A DNA stretch of 64,000 nucleotides from Dendrobium chrysotoxum (GCA_019925795.1 CM034313.1:82677663-82741662), one strand, 5' to 3'. Shown: positions 41,401 to 56,400, counted from the stretch's first letter. Notes: a model not told the origin generated them from the letters alone. Numbers and translations are program-made.

Positions 41401-44400
41401 TCATCATTTAACGTATTATTTGAGTATTATATAAAAAATCACATTTAATCTTTATTTTCACTTTATGTAATTTTTTTAATTTTGAGGCTTATTCCTCAAA
41501 ACGTCTTGAGGTTTACGCTTCAAAATGCCTTAAGGTTTACGTCTCTTGTTTCATATGTATGCCACTTTGTTACTTCATAGTTCAATAGAAAGTTAATATT
41601 TCATCATTTAACATATTATTTGGGTATTATATAAAAAAATCACATTTAACATTTATTTTCAGTTCATGCAATCTTTTGATTTTGAGGCTTATTTCTCAAA
41701 ACATCTTGAGGCTTATGCCTCAAAACGTCTTAAGGCTTACGCCTTGCTTCACGAACAAAAAACGACTGAATATCCAATTATGCAATTTTAAACCTTGAAA
41801 TTATGTTAATAAATGTATTGATTTACGAGGAGAATTATAAGTATTATAAAATAAAAGTGTATTCACTATAGAATAAAACTGTAATCCCACCTCAATTCCT
41901 TTTTGAAGATCAATTATTTCGCTTAAATGCTTCTTCAATCCTTAGTCAATTTTTCCATAATTCACAACCCATGCATCATTTAAACATTGATGTCAATTTA
42001 ATTATTTAATTCAGGACTATCATTACGCTTAAAATTGTTGATTAAATTAACAATATTCAAATTAATTGCACTTGTTTACTCGTCTAGTTTCATAAAAGAT
42101 TACTCTCGGTTGTCTTTATTGTGCTAACCTCAACTATACTTCCTAATTCTTTCACTTTCCAATATAACCAAAGGCATCTAACGATGTCGAGATATGTCGA
42201 GCGTCATCATGTGCAACGTCAAAGTTATGAAAATCATCAAAGACAATGAAGAACGTGTCCATGGTGTTCAAAGACAACGTCGAAGGATAAAATAACATTT
42301 AAATAAAATTTATTTATTACCTTCAATTATTCTTCCTCCTTATCGAATGAGATCACATAGTTTGGTCCGTTTTCTTCTTATTTTTTCCTATTGACTAAAA
42401 GCGCACAAATCGATTCAAATAAATTGAAATAATAAACCTCTTCATTTCTATGCCAAACATAAACTCCCGAAACCTCTTTTTTGTCTCCGATTCCACTGAA
42501 TTGAATCGAGCTCTTCTTTTTTTTTTCCTCTCGTTTTTGACTCCAAATAGGTTGTTTGATACTTCTTTCTCTTTGATTTTTGACTCCACCGAACAAGTTT
42601 GAACGAACTCCTCTTCTTCTCTTGTTTTTACACTAATAAGTAGCCACGCTTCTTGTTTTTATTTGGTTGACTCCAAAAGACTGGTAGAAGCTGTCGGCCC
42701 TTCTTCTTCTTTGAGCAGCCTGCCTCCATTGAATGACATGAGTGGACCCTTCTCTGCCTCTAATTGAAGCAGCTGAATAGAACAAACCCTTCTTCTTCCT
42801 TTGTCTCCTTCGATTTCTTGCACACGGATCTCTCTCTCCCTCTCCATGTTGGTATTGTTGAAACGAGGGCACATTCATTGTCCCTTGCCGCATGAGGAGT
42901 CACGACTGTTGGTCCCATCTTAGCCCAAATCTGTTTATCCTCGACTCTAAGTCCTATTGGCTAGTTTGGTTGAGTCGATCGCTCAAGCAGCTAGTTCAAC
43001 TACAATGCACTGTAAGATTCCAACCAGTGTCAAACACCATCGAATTTTCAACACATACGTACAAGCAGACAAAAGACGGTCTTTCAAACTCAAGTGAAAT
43101 TGCGCGCACCTTAATGAGATGATATTCGTGCAAACATTTGAAATTTAGATAAATTTAAGTTCCTTTGCAAACACCTGCACAAATACTTAAATTTAGATGA
43201 TTTCAACCCATGCACATGTTACACGAGGCAATCAACTTAAATATAACATCTCGAAAGTCATGTAAGTGCTTTAAAAAGCATGCAAAAACATAGTGCAAAT
43301 AGACTAAAAACGTGCAAGTACATAGTAGAAATATAATAAAGAGCATGCAAGCTCTCTAAATTATGTTCAACTTTTAAAAATGAATTTACTGCATGTGTTC
43401 GAACAAGCGTGTTAGAAATTTAAACTCAACGTTTGAGAATGCTCCACAGACAAGAAAATAAAGTGAACATAAACTTGATCTCACATCAAGAACCATGCAA
43501 CTATTTTAAAAGGCGGGCAATCATTATATAATTTCTTTAGCTCTTTCTTTCAAAATGATATTTTGTTTCATGTTTGCATATGCTTTTCAATGCCTTAACA
43601 AAGAAAGTTTATTTATAAATGCAAACTCTCAGATTCGATCCTCCGAAGAAAGTGGATAGAGTTGATAAGGCTAAATGTAATAAAATGTAATCACTCAAAT
43701 ACTTTGATGACGACCAAGTTGAAAACAAATATTAAACGGAGGGGATTCTATTTTAAAAATGCTCCCAAATCAATCATTTTGGGCCCAAATCTTGATAAAA
43801 TTTAAAAATCTAAAAAATTGTGTAAGAAAAATTTATTACCTTAAAGCTTAAAACAATAATTAATCTACCCTACGTAATTGTATGATGGGGGTGACAAATT
43901 TAAGTTAAACCTTTGGTCTCAAAGAGGCAAAGTCATATAAAGTATTTTGCTATAATCATTATCAAAAGATCTCATGCTAGTATAAACATGGTGCATACCT
44001 TATAATAGGGTGGTTTTGTTGTCAAATGACACAACTAAATACTGATTATTGTCGGAGCCCTTTAACTGGATTATTTAGTCGCAAAATGACATAATTATAT
44101 TACATTTATGGAGACAGCCCGAATGTTCTTTAATGACTCTAGCTCCCATGAGTTGTGAGTCATCTGGTGCACTTGATAGGGCATAGAGTCGTCTGTCAGC
44201 TAGTAAACATAAAATTATTCCATTGGACAAACATTTACCTTGTGTCTATAATGTTCCTATAAACGGAGCAACCCATAGCTATTGACAATAATTCGTTGGT
44301 TAGGTTAGGTTGACTATCTCCATTGACTAAACGTACTAGGGATCATGATAACTTGAGATGATTCAATCATGGAGTTTTGATTGGGTTCATTTTTATTTCC

Positions 44401-47400
44401 TCACCATCCGCTTTAAGCAAAAATTAAAAAAAAAAATTCTATCATAAAATTAAAAATTGTTGCTACTATATGTTTAGCATATCATAAAATCAAAATTTGC
44501 CTAATAACTTCAGCTTTAATCGATAGTTTTTTCTCATCACCGGGATGGATAATTAACTATATATGCTTCACTTGTGAGGAACTAGAACCCGATTATGAAG
44601 TCCTTGTATAGTTAGGGCCAAATATTTAGGTAGTGTTTTTTTTGCAACATAATATGCTTTTTTGAAAATTGAACCCGAAACCAAATGCTCATAAAAGAAC
44701 CAAGCATATGAATTTTTAGACCCCAAGTTTGGACTTAATTTGAAAATGTTTTACTTACATTTTACTTGAATTTGGGACATACAATAGTTTCCAATTAAGT
44801 CAGTTACTCAAGGTTAACCTCATTCCATTTGACCGAGAACTATTTACACCACAAGCAAGCTTACTTGACCACTGCCCACCACCGACAGACGCCGCTTGCC
44901 GGCACCACCTACGGACGCCGTAGTTGCCGTCAGCCACCACCGCCGTCGGCCACCACTGTTGCCCGCCCCCCTCCTGCTCGCCGCAGGCCATTGCCACTTG
45001 CCGATGCCACCCGCTAGCGGCCACCACCACCGCCGCCGCTATCCGTCGCCCGTCACCAGCCACCATCTTTGGACTTTATACTACATTCATTATTTTTAAC
45101 CACAAAAAAAAAAATTACTTGCATTTAGTTTACATTCCAAATAACTCCAAACAATTTATTTTACACTTTATTCCTTTTACATTGTATTTTTTTTACACTA
45201 TATTTTTTTTTAGCCAACCAAACAACCCCTTAATGGACACCATATCTTGTCATACCACTTATTCGTACACCCTTTTCTAACAGGAGATTCAAGAATTTCG
45301 TTGGCCTTAAACTTGATTAAAGAAAAAAAATGTTTAATGGAAGTAATGGGTTGATACGAATCTGTATTTCTGTACTTGTTATGGGCTTCAGTAATTTCCT
45401 TTATATTAATTCTAACATTAGAGACATATAAGAATCTAAAGAATTTGAGATGCATTTTATCCTTGTCAATGAAACACAAAAATGAGATATAAATGCTGTT
45501 GCTCTCTTTCTAGAAGACAAAGGACAATATTGTTATCTTATGACCAACTTTTTTATAACCAAAGCAAAAAACACCATTTCTATATTTATTAACCATATGA
45601 CCATTTCTGAATGGTTTGAAATATAGTGGAGTTATTCTCCATCTAACCAAATCTATATGACGGGAAGAAAAAAGAATTGAATTGCGTGCCCATCCATGAA
45701 CTGCTAACCACTTCAGTGAAAAAGTTATTCTAGAAATGCCCAACTGATGAGGAAATGAAACGAAATTCTTCTCTCCTGATTGTCTTCCTTCCATGAGAGC
45801 ACACTAGGAGCTAGTTGATATGTTTGAATGAGATTGTACCTTCAAAAGGTTGTTGTTTAAGTAATTTAGCTCACAACTCCATTGAACGTAACTGTTTTTA
45901 GTTAGATTTTTTTCTAAATCCTCGTGTTGAGTGATTAATGTTTTTATGAATTCATTTTTGCTATCCTTCAATTTCCTTCAAATGATTTTTCCTATTTCAG
46001 GAAGTTCATGGGGATACCTTGTTCTGCTCTATGTTTATGTTCAGTTGTCACGTGTAGTAGTTGTTGGGTTATTATATCCTTTTTTGCGTCATTCTGGGTA
46101 TGGTTTTGACTGGAAGGAATCTGTGATACTTGTATGGTCTGGGCTACGAGGAGCAGTGGCTTTAGCACTCTCTCTTTCTGTAAAAGTAAGTCAACTTTTA
46201 TTTGCAAGTATATTGCTACTGTTGTTTACTGTATCACTGGTAGGATTCGGCTATTTAAAGGTAATAGTGTAGGTGAGAAGCCCCTTCATGAAGATACTTG
46301 GTGAAAGAAATGCCGTTACTTACCACATTGGTTTTTAGGAATAAGATGCATTCTGGGGTTGATTCAACATCACTGCTTAGCTAATTCTTAGTTCATTGGA
46401 AATTTTGTAGTACTTGTGACTTGATTGAGTGTTTTAGTTCAGAAGAGTATGCCTGTTTTAAGCATGTTTCTGGTTACACAGAGCACTACACTATTCCTTA
46501 ACAATGAATATTAATGTGTCCATGTGCAACGGTTATAATCTTAGCTAGAAATAGGCAGGTTGAAATCTAGATACCATCAAGCTGACGTTTTGACTTATGA
46601 ACAACCTATTTCCACATTTTGAAGTACTTATATTGCAACTGGTTTCCTTCTACATATTCTTGCTCTCATCCCAAACTTATTTGGCTTAACTGTTGAGATC
46701 TTCACATGGCAGCCCAATCCCAAGCCTTTTTTATCAAAGTCAATTCTTATCTATCAGTTTTGACTTTTTGAGTTTTATTCTTAACCATGACTATGACCTT
46801 TACCCTAATTTGTATATCCTTGTGATTAAAGAAAATCACCCGAAAACCTCTCCACTGTTTTGAAAAGCTCTTGTACCGGCTATGGAGCATCTTAAATATG
46901 TTAGATGGTCAATCGTTAATACTGTTAAAAATATATAGGCGAAGAGTACCATATTTTTCTTACTCCAAAAGATAGAAGAGGTATAAGCTTTAAATCTTAA
47001 GTTAGGAGCAAGGATTGGAAAATCAGATCGGACAATGAATCGGGAGCAGTAGAGATTTACGATTCGATGGTTCGATCGGAATCAGATCTGATGATGTAAT
47101 AAATATTTATTTTATTTAAGTATAGTATAATTTACCTAATAATGATGCAATCAAAGCAAATATATGACAAAAATTTGAACAAAATAAAAATTATGAAGCA
47201 TAAAACATATTAAATATATATTTTTTAATTGAAGACATGAACTTAAGAATTTCACTAGCATGTGGTGGTCTACATAAATATTTAATCACGGTGATGGTTG
47301 CTTGCATTGCTTCGAGACACACTTAACTTAAGTGAACTAAGCTCACTGAACTAATGTAACTACTAATTAGTACTGTCTTGGACTAAAGGAAATACATAAT

Positions 47401-50400
47401 GAAAACAAAACTTTGCATGTGATGCTTCAAGGTCTCTATATATGCTCTTGCAAATGCATATGTTAAAAGACTGAGGAAAGCTCAGATAAAATTCAGCAAT
47501 CAGATAATTGATATATATATATATATATATATAGATATATTGGGACAATCAGGCCAATTTAGGTAAACTCACATATACATCACATATGCAAGACTCGAAC
47601 CCAAGACATCTTGTTTGATAGCTAAAATTTTCAACCAACAGATCAATGTGAGCTGTCTGATATTCAATCAACACATATCTACACCATTCACACGATGGAA
47701 CTTATTCGTATTAATACGAATTTTAATTGAATATCCATTTCATTGATCAAACAAAATAAATGGACAACAAACCTCAGATCTCATATGGAAGAAATTCTGC
47801 TTGGATAACAGGCATGAAGTATAATGTTTTTATTTTTTTGTTAAAAAAGTTTGGCTGTTTGGGTAAGAATTCTTACAATACAATAGGAGAAGCTAGAGAC
47901 TTCTGCGATGTGGGGAGGAAGGATGCACGAGCGGAGCATGACGGCTGGACTACTGAAAAAAGTTAAGAAACAACGATTGGACGAGGAAGACAGACAACAC
48001 TCCATTTCCAGTGTCACATCCCAGTTAGCCTACCCCAGAACGGTCAAACTGGAGTATAACAGAGAAGGAAAAACCAAACCAGTTCCATCTTACTAATACC
48101 CATTCTGAGCCATAGAGTGAAAAGATGCTAACTTGCCAACCTATCAAATTCCATAATTAATAATGGGAAGCATATAATGTCCTTTAATAAACATTAAATA
48201 TAATTGAAGTAAATACAGAGCTCTACTAAAACTTTTCAAATTTACTTATATACCCAAAAGTCTGTACATCTAGCGTTCAGATCTCGATTTAGATCTCTTT
48301 GTACACCAAAAATGTATTTACACCAAAAGAACGGTCACCTCTTTTTATTGTTCCAAGGACTCCTTCCCCTTTTCTGCAGTACAATCACTGCTAATGAGCT
48401 ATGCTCAATAAAATACACAAGCAGTTTATAAGAAATAATAATAAACAATTAAGAAATGCTTAACAATGCTAACATAGTTAAAACACATATTGAAATGACA
48501 TATTGAGCCTGAAAAGTGCCTAGCAGTATTATTCATCTTGCTCAAAACTGTTCAACACCTTTAAACAAGTCATATAATGACTATAAGCTTTTGCACCTTT
48601 TCAGCTTTCCAATTTAAGGTTGGGTCCAACCTCCCAACTTTTAGAATGGAAGTTGTTCTCTCATTCAGGGTTGAGTCCAATTTTCCCAACTTGTAGAATT
48701 GAGAGTGTAGGCTTACCTCTTCGGGTCTTTCGCCTTTACTTATGTGGGCTTATTCCTCATGTATAACTTATTCCACTTTCCATATACTCATCCTTTTTTA
48801 GCCCTAAGAACATATGCTTTGATGACATAGCTGTGCTTTTGCTGCCATTTTGTTGCACTTTTGCTGCCATTTTGCTGTGCTTCTGCTGCCTTTTTTACTG
48901 CTGCACTTTTGCTGCCCTTTTGTTGAGCTTTTGCTGTACTTTTGTTGCCCTTTTGCTGCTACGCTTTTGATACCCTTTTTGCTGCTGCGCTTTTGCTGCT
49001 GTACTTTTGCTGCCTTTTTTGCTCATTCATTAGTTTATGAACATTTATCCTTTTATATTTACGAAATTTCATACATATTCGTCCATGTTCATACAAACAA
49101 ACTAAAATAAACTGAAATACATGCGGTCATAAGCATAATAAATATGAAGTGCAATAATAGAACATTTACTAATTCTTATAACCTCGTTTAGGTATCTCAC
49201 CTCACTTGGAATTCGTTCTTCCTGTTTTTTTTTTCTCCTTTTATATACTACCTTAATTAAGTTCCTCCTTATTCAATAGTAAACCTTTTCTTTCTTTCCT
49301 ATGTCTAGCAATCTACCACAATGAACTTGGCCACATCCAACTGACTTCAGCTAATATTATTAAAGTCCATCCTTCTAACCATAGATTTTAGTAAAAATTT
49401 ATTTTAGTAACTATAGATTGTTTTACCTGGACTTTATCCTCCCCAACGAGCCTTCACGAATCCTCCAGCACCCCCTCACAATGACTTGGCGAACTCCAGA
49501 TAAACACATATGTGGGAAAATTGGAATGGGAAGGGAAGTGAACTAAATCCTATTTTATATCCCAATGCTCTTTCCACTCAGTCCACCAAACTCACTCTTA
49601 GCCGTAAGGGAACCTATATTACAAGTTCCTATCCTAATTTTAGTTTCATGGGCTAGCTTCTTTGCCCACATTCGTCCTTGATATGGGAACCCTTGCCTAT
49701 TTAACACTGCACTCGGGCGCCGGTGCAGCGGACCTTACCCACTTGTCACTGTATTTAGACCATACAGCACGTCTCTTCTAGCGGACGCCCTAGCATTAAC
49801 ATAATTTCTTAAAGGGTTCATGTCATTTTTATTCGACAAGTTTTATGCTGGCTGTCGACTACCTAACGCAACCCTTCACTTTTCTCATCCAGGACTTGGG
49901 ACCTAGCAATGGCAGGCTGCAAGATTGATGATTAAGCCAAATAAGTTGCAAAGCTAGTGGAGGTGTAGGAACCAACCAGTGGGCCTGCATGACCCAGCTC
50001 GGAGGCTTGAATTAATGAGGCGAGAACAAACAATCGAATAGGGGTTTAAATTTTCATTTGCTAAAACTATTTTCAATATACTGAAAGAGCCACTAAAATC
50101 TCAAATACAATTTAATTAATAAATTTTTTTATAACTATTTTGACAAATACCTTTCTCTTGAAACGTTGTGCCTTCTCTTTCACTTATTTAAGCTCTTTAG
50201 ATAATATCAATGAACATTTTGCAAATATAGAGGGAGTCCTAACTTAGTGAAAATGTCATATTCTAAATTACAGTAATAAAAGACATTTGTAAAAATATGC
50301 ATGCTTGTTGTAAGCTATAAAGCAACTTCATTTTTATATTGTTGAAATTTGTAAATAGCCATAAATAATATCATATTCATGTTTGTGATAATCATATCAT

Positions 50401-53400
50401 ATCATATCCTAACATTTTTTTTGTAAATTATACAACCGTCAAAGGAGATGTTGTCTAAAATAGCATCAATGAAGGTACTTCCTTTTTCATTTTCTTTCCC
50501 AAGTTTTTCTTTTCATTTAATGTGTGCGGGCATATTGCGTCCATAGTCAGTATCATAAGGGGGTGTGCTCCATCACTCAAAATGCATATGCAAATATTTC
50601 TATAAAATCATTTTATTTATATATCATTCAAGAAATTTTTATAGTACATATGCTCAATCATGGGCGGATCCACCCTTGGTTGATGCCCACCCTCAAAAAA
50701 AAAAAAAATTAAGGCATAAAATAGAGAGTTTTGGGATTCTGCCCCCCCCCCCTCAAAAATATTTTTTTGTCCCAATATGCCCCCATCTTGCCCGCATCTA
50801 CCCAAAAACAAAGACAAATACTAAAAAAAATCCAAAAATATTCTTACAATAAAAATTTGTTCTGGGGGCGCTGCCCCTTGGACCCCCGACATATCTGCAA
50901 AGCATACAATTTTTTGCCCCCCCCTGAAAATTAAGGCTGGATCCACCCCTGTGCTCAATAATCATGTGGACTATTAATAAATTTAATATGACCATTCGTT
51001 GAAATAAATAAAAATGGTAAAATTTTATAATAATCGTTAACTAAGGAGTGCTAATTGATTCAATGCAATTAGATTAGATAAAATAATATTATTATTGTAA
51101 AAATAGGAACCTGAGTACTTACCTTGAATCTGATTCCTTAACAATTTACTTTATAGTCACCACCCTGTTAGTCAACTTAATATCTATATAATTACATTCT
51201 CATTATCATACTTATAATTTGCCTCAAATCTAAAATATTCTCTAAATTTAATATTTAAATTTTACTTCCATAAATTTATAGATCTAATAAATAAAATTTT
51301 AAGCACTATTTTAAGACCATTTAAATTGCCCTCTCATTAGCTATTGAAGGTAACTAAAGAGTTCTTATATTCAATTTATTTTTTAAAAGAATTTATTTTA
51401 TTAGTTAAATTAAATTAATGATAGATGAAAAATAAAATTTCATGATAAATTTCATAAATATATTGAATTTATAAAATTTGCTCTTATAGATACATACATA
51501 TTAACACAGCAATATCTACACTATTAATTATTTTTAATAATTAACTTTGAAATCTAATTATCATTATTCATCACTAAAAATTTATTATTATTATTTTTTT
51601 AAATTAAATTTTGATGGTATTTTCAAAAATTTTCAGTATAATCTTAGCTTAAACATTTGATAATTATCTCATTAATCAATTATAATGTTTCAATTTGAAA
51701 ATCTAAACATTCCCTTTTTTTTTAATTAATTCCTATTTGAATTTTATAATTAATTATAAAATTTTCATTAATACCTAATATTAATTTCTAGAAATAATAA
51801 CTAAAAGGGATCTTTACATACATACCACTTTATTTCATGCTATTTACATATCTAACACCTAAAACTTTAATATTACATGCCTATCATCCATAGAATAAAA
51901 ATGGATGCATGGAATGAAATATTAAAGTTTGTAGAGTGGTATGAGTGGTGATAATGAAATATAGGAGTGGTATATTTGATATTAAAATTTTAAATGAGTA
52001 ATAGAAATGTAATATTAAAGTTTTGGGTGTTAGATATGTAAATAGCATGAAATAAAGTGGTATGTATGTAAATTTCCCTAACTAAAAATTCCCAAATAGC
52101 AAATAATTATCTTACAAAAGCTAACATATTCGCCCCCTGTAGGTGCTCTTCTCGTCGACACGAATAGCGCGCATGTGCCTTCCTGGTTCTCGATAGTTTG
52201 CTGGCAGGCTTGTTCTACCCAATCAATTCTCTCTGTCGATCTCACCTCGCTTTTGGTCACTCATTGTCTCCCTCTCACCTCACGGCTCCCCTCTTTATAG
52301 CAATTCAAAGAAACAAAACTTCCCCTCCATCTGGCGACTCCTCGCGATTCTAATAGCAAAAAACCCCTTGGACGCCTTCTTTGAGAACGAAATGACTTCC
52401 TTCTTCTTGCTCGACGCTAGGCAACATCGAATGCTCTCTCTTCCGTGCTTCCTGTCTTTTTCGTCTTCTTCATTACGGAATGATGGAAAAGGCATCATCT
52501 CTCTTTGTCTCCAAATGACGGAACGACTCTCCTGTCCCCCCTCGTCTTCTTCGACTTCTAGGCAACGAAAACTACGCTCAATCTTCTGTGCACTTTTTCA
52601 TCTTCCTCGACCTCTATATCTTTGGCTTCCACGACTCCAAGCTACCGAAGCAGGTTAGGGAAATTACAGGGCAAACTGGCACTTGTTGGGAAGACAACAA
52701 CTTCACTTGTTGGGAAGACAACAAATCACTGCCTTTCGGCTGAGAGAGTGCAGTGAAATGGAGTAGTATTCTTCCTTCTTTTCTCCTTATTCTTATAATT
52801 TTTTCTCAAGAAAAATATTCTTCACAGTATTGAACATGCATAATATTGACATTATTGACCAGGTAAATGCTGATGTTCTGTTTTCCTTTATGTTTTGACG
52901 TCTCCTTACCTTATATTTTCTTTGGAAGTGGATCATCTTGGCAACTTGGTTTGTACTAGTACCTTTGTACTTGTCCCAATCCTTGCTCAATTTCTTCACA
53001 TTTGTTCTTGTTCTTTGAATCTCTCATCAATGCTGTGTAGATCTTTGCATTTTATTCAAAAATCCAGTTTCAACGCTGCCTTGCTTTCCTAATTAACTTC
53101 CATGTGATAATACTTTATATTGTTAAATATAATCAAGTAGTTTATTTTTGCGTGTCATTTAGATTCTTTCTTCTTGTATGTTCAACTATTTCACAATTCT
53201 ATGCTTTTTTTTTATTTTGGTCAGTGCAGTCCTAGAGGTGCATGATTCTTTTTAAAAAATTCTCTATATATGGTTGTTAAATTTAGAGAATTGGAGAGGA
53301 AAAAGGCTTAATTTTATTGCACAAAATTATCCCTATTTATAGATCTATACAAGATAACTTAATAAAGAAACAAATAATTATAAAATTATGCATAATTACT

Positions 53401-56400
53401 CTAATATAATCCTTCCTAAATCAGCCAACTAAATATGGAAGGAGATCGGCGTGATCCAGGTGAGCCTCCCATGGATTCCCAACCTAGCCCTGGGCGCAAA
53501 ATGCCAAGGGACGGTTGGGATTTAACAGGCTAGTCTCCCACGGATTCCCATCCTAGCCGTGGGATCAAAATGCCAAGGAACAGCTAGAATTTAATACTCC
53601 CCCTCAAACTGGGGAATTCAGATCTGTTATTCCCAGCTTGGCAATCAGTCCTAGAAAGATAAGAGTTATCGATTCCCTTGATAAGAATATCTGCAAGCTG
53701 ATCTTTTGATGAGACATGATTGATACATATAATACCATTGTCTAATCTTTCCTTTATGAAATATTTGTCCACTTCTATATGCTTGGTCCTATCATGCCGA
53801 ACCTGATTACGAGCTATGTTGATTGTTGATTTGTTGTCACAGTGTAGCTTCATGGGTCCTTCCCACTTAATCTTTAAGTCTTCTAGAATCATATTTATCC
53901 ATAATAGCTCACATATTCCCAAGGCTATAGCTCTGTATTCTGCTTCTGCACCTAGACCTTGCTACCACATTCTATTTTTTGCTCCTCCATGTAAGAAGGT
54001 TTCCTCTAAGGAATGTGCAGTATCCTGAGGTAAATCATCTATTTACTGGTGATCCTTCATAATCTGTATCAGTATATGCTTCTGGGATTCTTCCATAGTC
54101 TCTTCTGAAGAGAATCCCTTTACCTGGGTTCCCCTTAAGGTAGTGTAGTATTCTGTCTATAGCTTGCATGTGAATCTGCTTTGGATTTTGTATGAACTGG
54201 CTAACCATGTTTGCAGCAAATGCTATATCTGGTCTGGTGTGGGAAAGATAAATTAATGTCCCCACAAGTCTCTGGTAAGATCCTTTATCTACATTTGAAT
54301 CTTATTTAGCTTCACTCAATTTAAGATTTGGTTCTACTGGTATTGGTGCTGGTTTACAAGCAAGTTTGTCTATTTTTTTAAGAAGATCATTAATGTATTT
54401 TTGTTGTGAAATAAAGATTCCTTTGCTGCAGTGGGCCACTTCAATTTCAAAAAAATATTTTAATCTACCAATATCTTTGATCTCAAATTTCTTGTTTAGA
54501 TATTTTTTTAAAATCACTTTTTTCTTTTCATCATTCCTAGTCAAATTGATATCATCCACATAAACTAATAGAATTGTGACTTCCCCTGAGTCTGAGTGCT
54601 TGAAAAATAATGTATGATTCCCTTTGCTCTGCTAATAACCATTAAGTAGCATAACTTCTGAGAATCTTTCAAACCAAGCTCTAGGTGACTGCTTTATCCC
54701 ATATAGAGCCTTTTTTAACCTGCACACTTTGTTACCCCCAGGTTTCTCCTTGAATCCTGGTGGAATCTCCATAATTATTTCTTTCTAGAAGTCCCGGTGT
54801 AGGAATGCATTTTTGACATTTAACTATTACAGATGTTAGTTGTAATTAGCTGCTAGTGAGAGCAAGATCTTCACAGTGTTCATCTTAGTCACCAGTGCAA
54901 AAGTTTTCTGGTAGTCAATGCCGTACGTCTGAGTATACCCTTTCGCCACCAGTCTTTCCTTATACCTTTTCAATGTATCATCAGTTTTGTATTTCACAGA
55001 AAACACCCATTTGCAGCTGACTAGTTTTGTTTTTTTTCTTATTGGTAGGTCGGTGATCTCCCATGTATTATTCTTCTCCAGGGCTTGCATTTTATCTTGC
55101 ATGACACTTTTTCAATTTTCATTAGATAGGGCCTCAGAAATATCATTAGGAATATTAATATCATTTAGTGTAACCAAAAAAATTTTGTGTAAAGGTGAAA
55201 AGTTATGGAAGGATACAAAGTTAGTTATAGGGTACAAGGGAGATTTTTTTGGTGAACTTATTTTTACCTTAATTTCATGAGACAGTTCAAATCCTTGGAT
55301 CTAATCTGGAGCATAATTTGGATTTGTACGCCTGGAATACACTTGACCAAACCTCATATTATCCATAATAGCTTTGTCCTCAGTTTCCCTAGCTTTGATT
55401 TTAGGTTTCTGTGGATTGATTTGAGGTGGAGCTAGAAGGTCAAGAGGGGCAAGCTCACTTTCCTCATCTTCCTCAATTTTAGTCTCCTCCTGAAGATGAG
55501 GTTTGGTGAAATAGGGTTTTTGTTCAGCAAAGGTAATGTCAACAGATACAAGAATTTTCTTGGTGGAGGGATGATAACACTTATAACATTTTTGGGTGGA
55601 TAAATATCCAACAAAGATACATTTGAGTGCTTTTGAATCTAATTTTCTTCTATTTTGGCTATGAATGTGAACATAGATAGTGCACCAAAAGATTCTGGTT
55701 GAAAGGTTATTATGGGTTCGAAATTCATGATAAAAAGAAGATAGAATATCCATTGGTATTTTTAGTCCTAAGGTTTTTGAAGGTAGTCGATTTATGTGAT
55801 ATGTGGTAGTCATAAGGGTTTCCCCTCAGTAGGATTTGGGTACATTGTGTTGGAATAAAAGTGCATGAATGGAGGCTAGAAGGCGACTATTTTTCCTTTC
55901 TGCAACCTCGTTTTGTTATGGGTGTGAATGCATGAAGACTCATGAATGATTCTGGATCATGGTATGAAAAATGGGAAGGATAGTGCTAACATCAAATTTA
56001 TTTTTGAGGAGAAAGATCCAAGAGACTCAAGTGCAGTCATCAATAAAGGATACAAACCATCAGGCTCCTGAGATATTAGGAATTTTTGAGGGTCCCCAAA
56101 TATCACTATGAATAAGGTAAAAGGGAGTATTACATCTCTCATGTTTATTTGGAAAAGGAACTCGTTTATGCTTGGCTAACGCACAGGTTTCATAATGAAA
56201 AGATTCATTTTTTAACTTATAAAAAAGTTTTGAGTACATGTTTCTTAAGATATCAAAAGATGGATGTCTTAATTTAAAATGGTGAAGCCAAATAGTAGAT
56301 TTTTTATCAAATAGGGATAACATAGAATAACCATTATTGATAATATTAGATTTATTCAGCTCTACTAAGTAATACAATCCATCTCTCTCTTTAGCAAGTT

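Larger units (their letters stand above)
33515..46000 (+). other. 12,486-bp intron of the antiporter gene
   Basis: Between exons f and g, splitting a Gly codon. The sequence at 33515-34480 is AT-rich intron without a recognisable element. The rest is described separately. Confidence 0.85.

Noticed and set aside
42378..42893. Overlapping Lys/Arg/Glu-rich minus-strand frames
   Set aside because: They follow from TTC/CTT-rich pyrimidine runs; two overlapping frames look equally 'coding'.
45219..45232. Possible PIF/Harbinger MITE end (ccaaccaaacaacccctta)
   Set aside because: No matching inverted end or 3-bp duplication found nearby.
44800..45280. Ala/Gly-rich and Pro/His-rich frames on both strands
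   Set aside because: Produced by a CCG/CCACC low-complexity block; all frames are open.
45510..45794. 94-codon minus-strand frame
   Set aside because: No recognisable domain and no conserved neighbours; left as unassigned intron.
52368..52658. 96-codon plus-strand frame
   Set aside because: Ser/Leu-rich low complexity, no domain; probably the non-coding side of a retroelement remnant.
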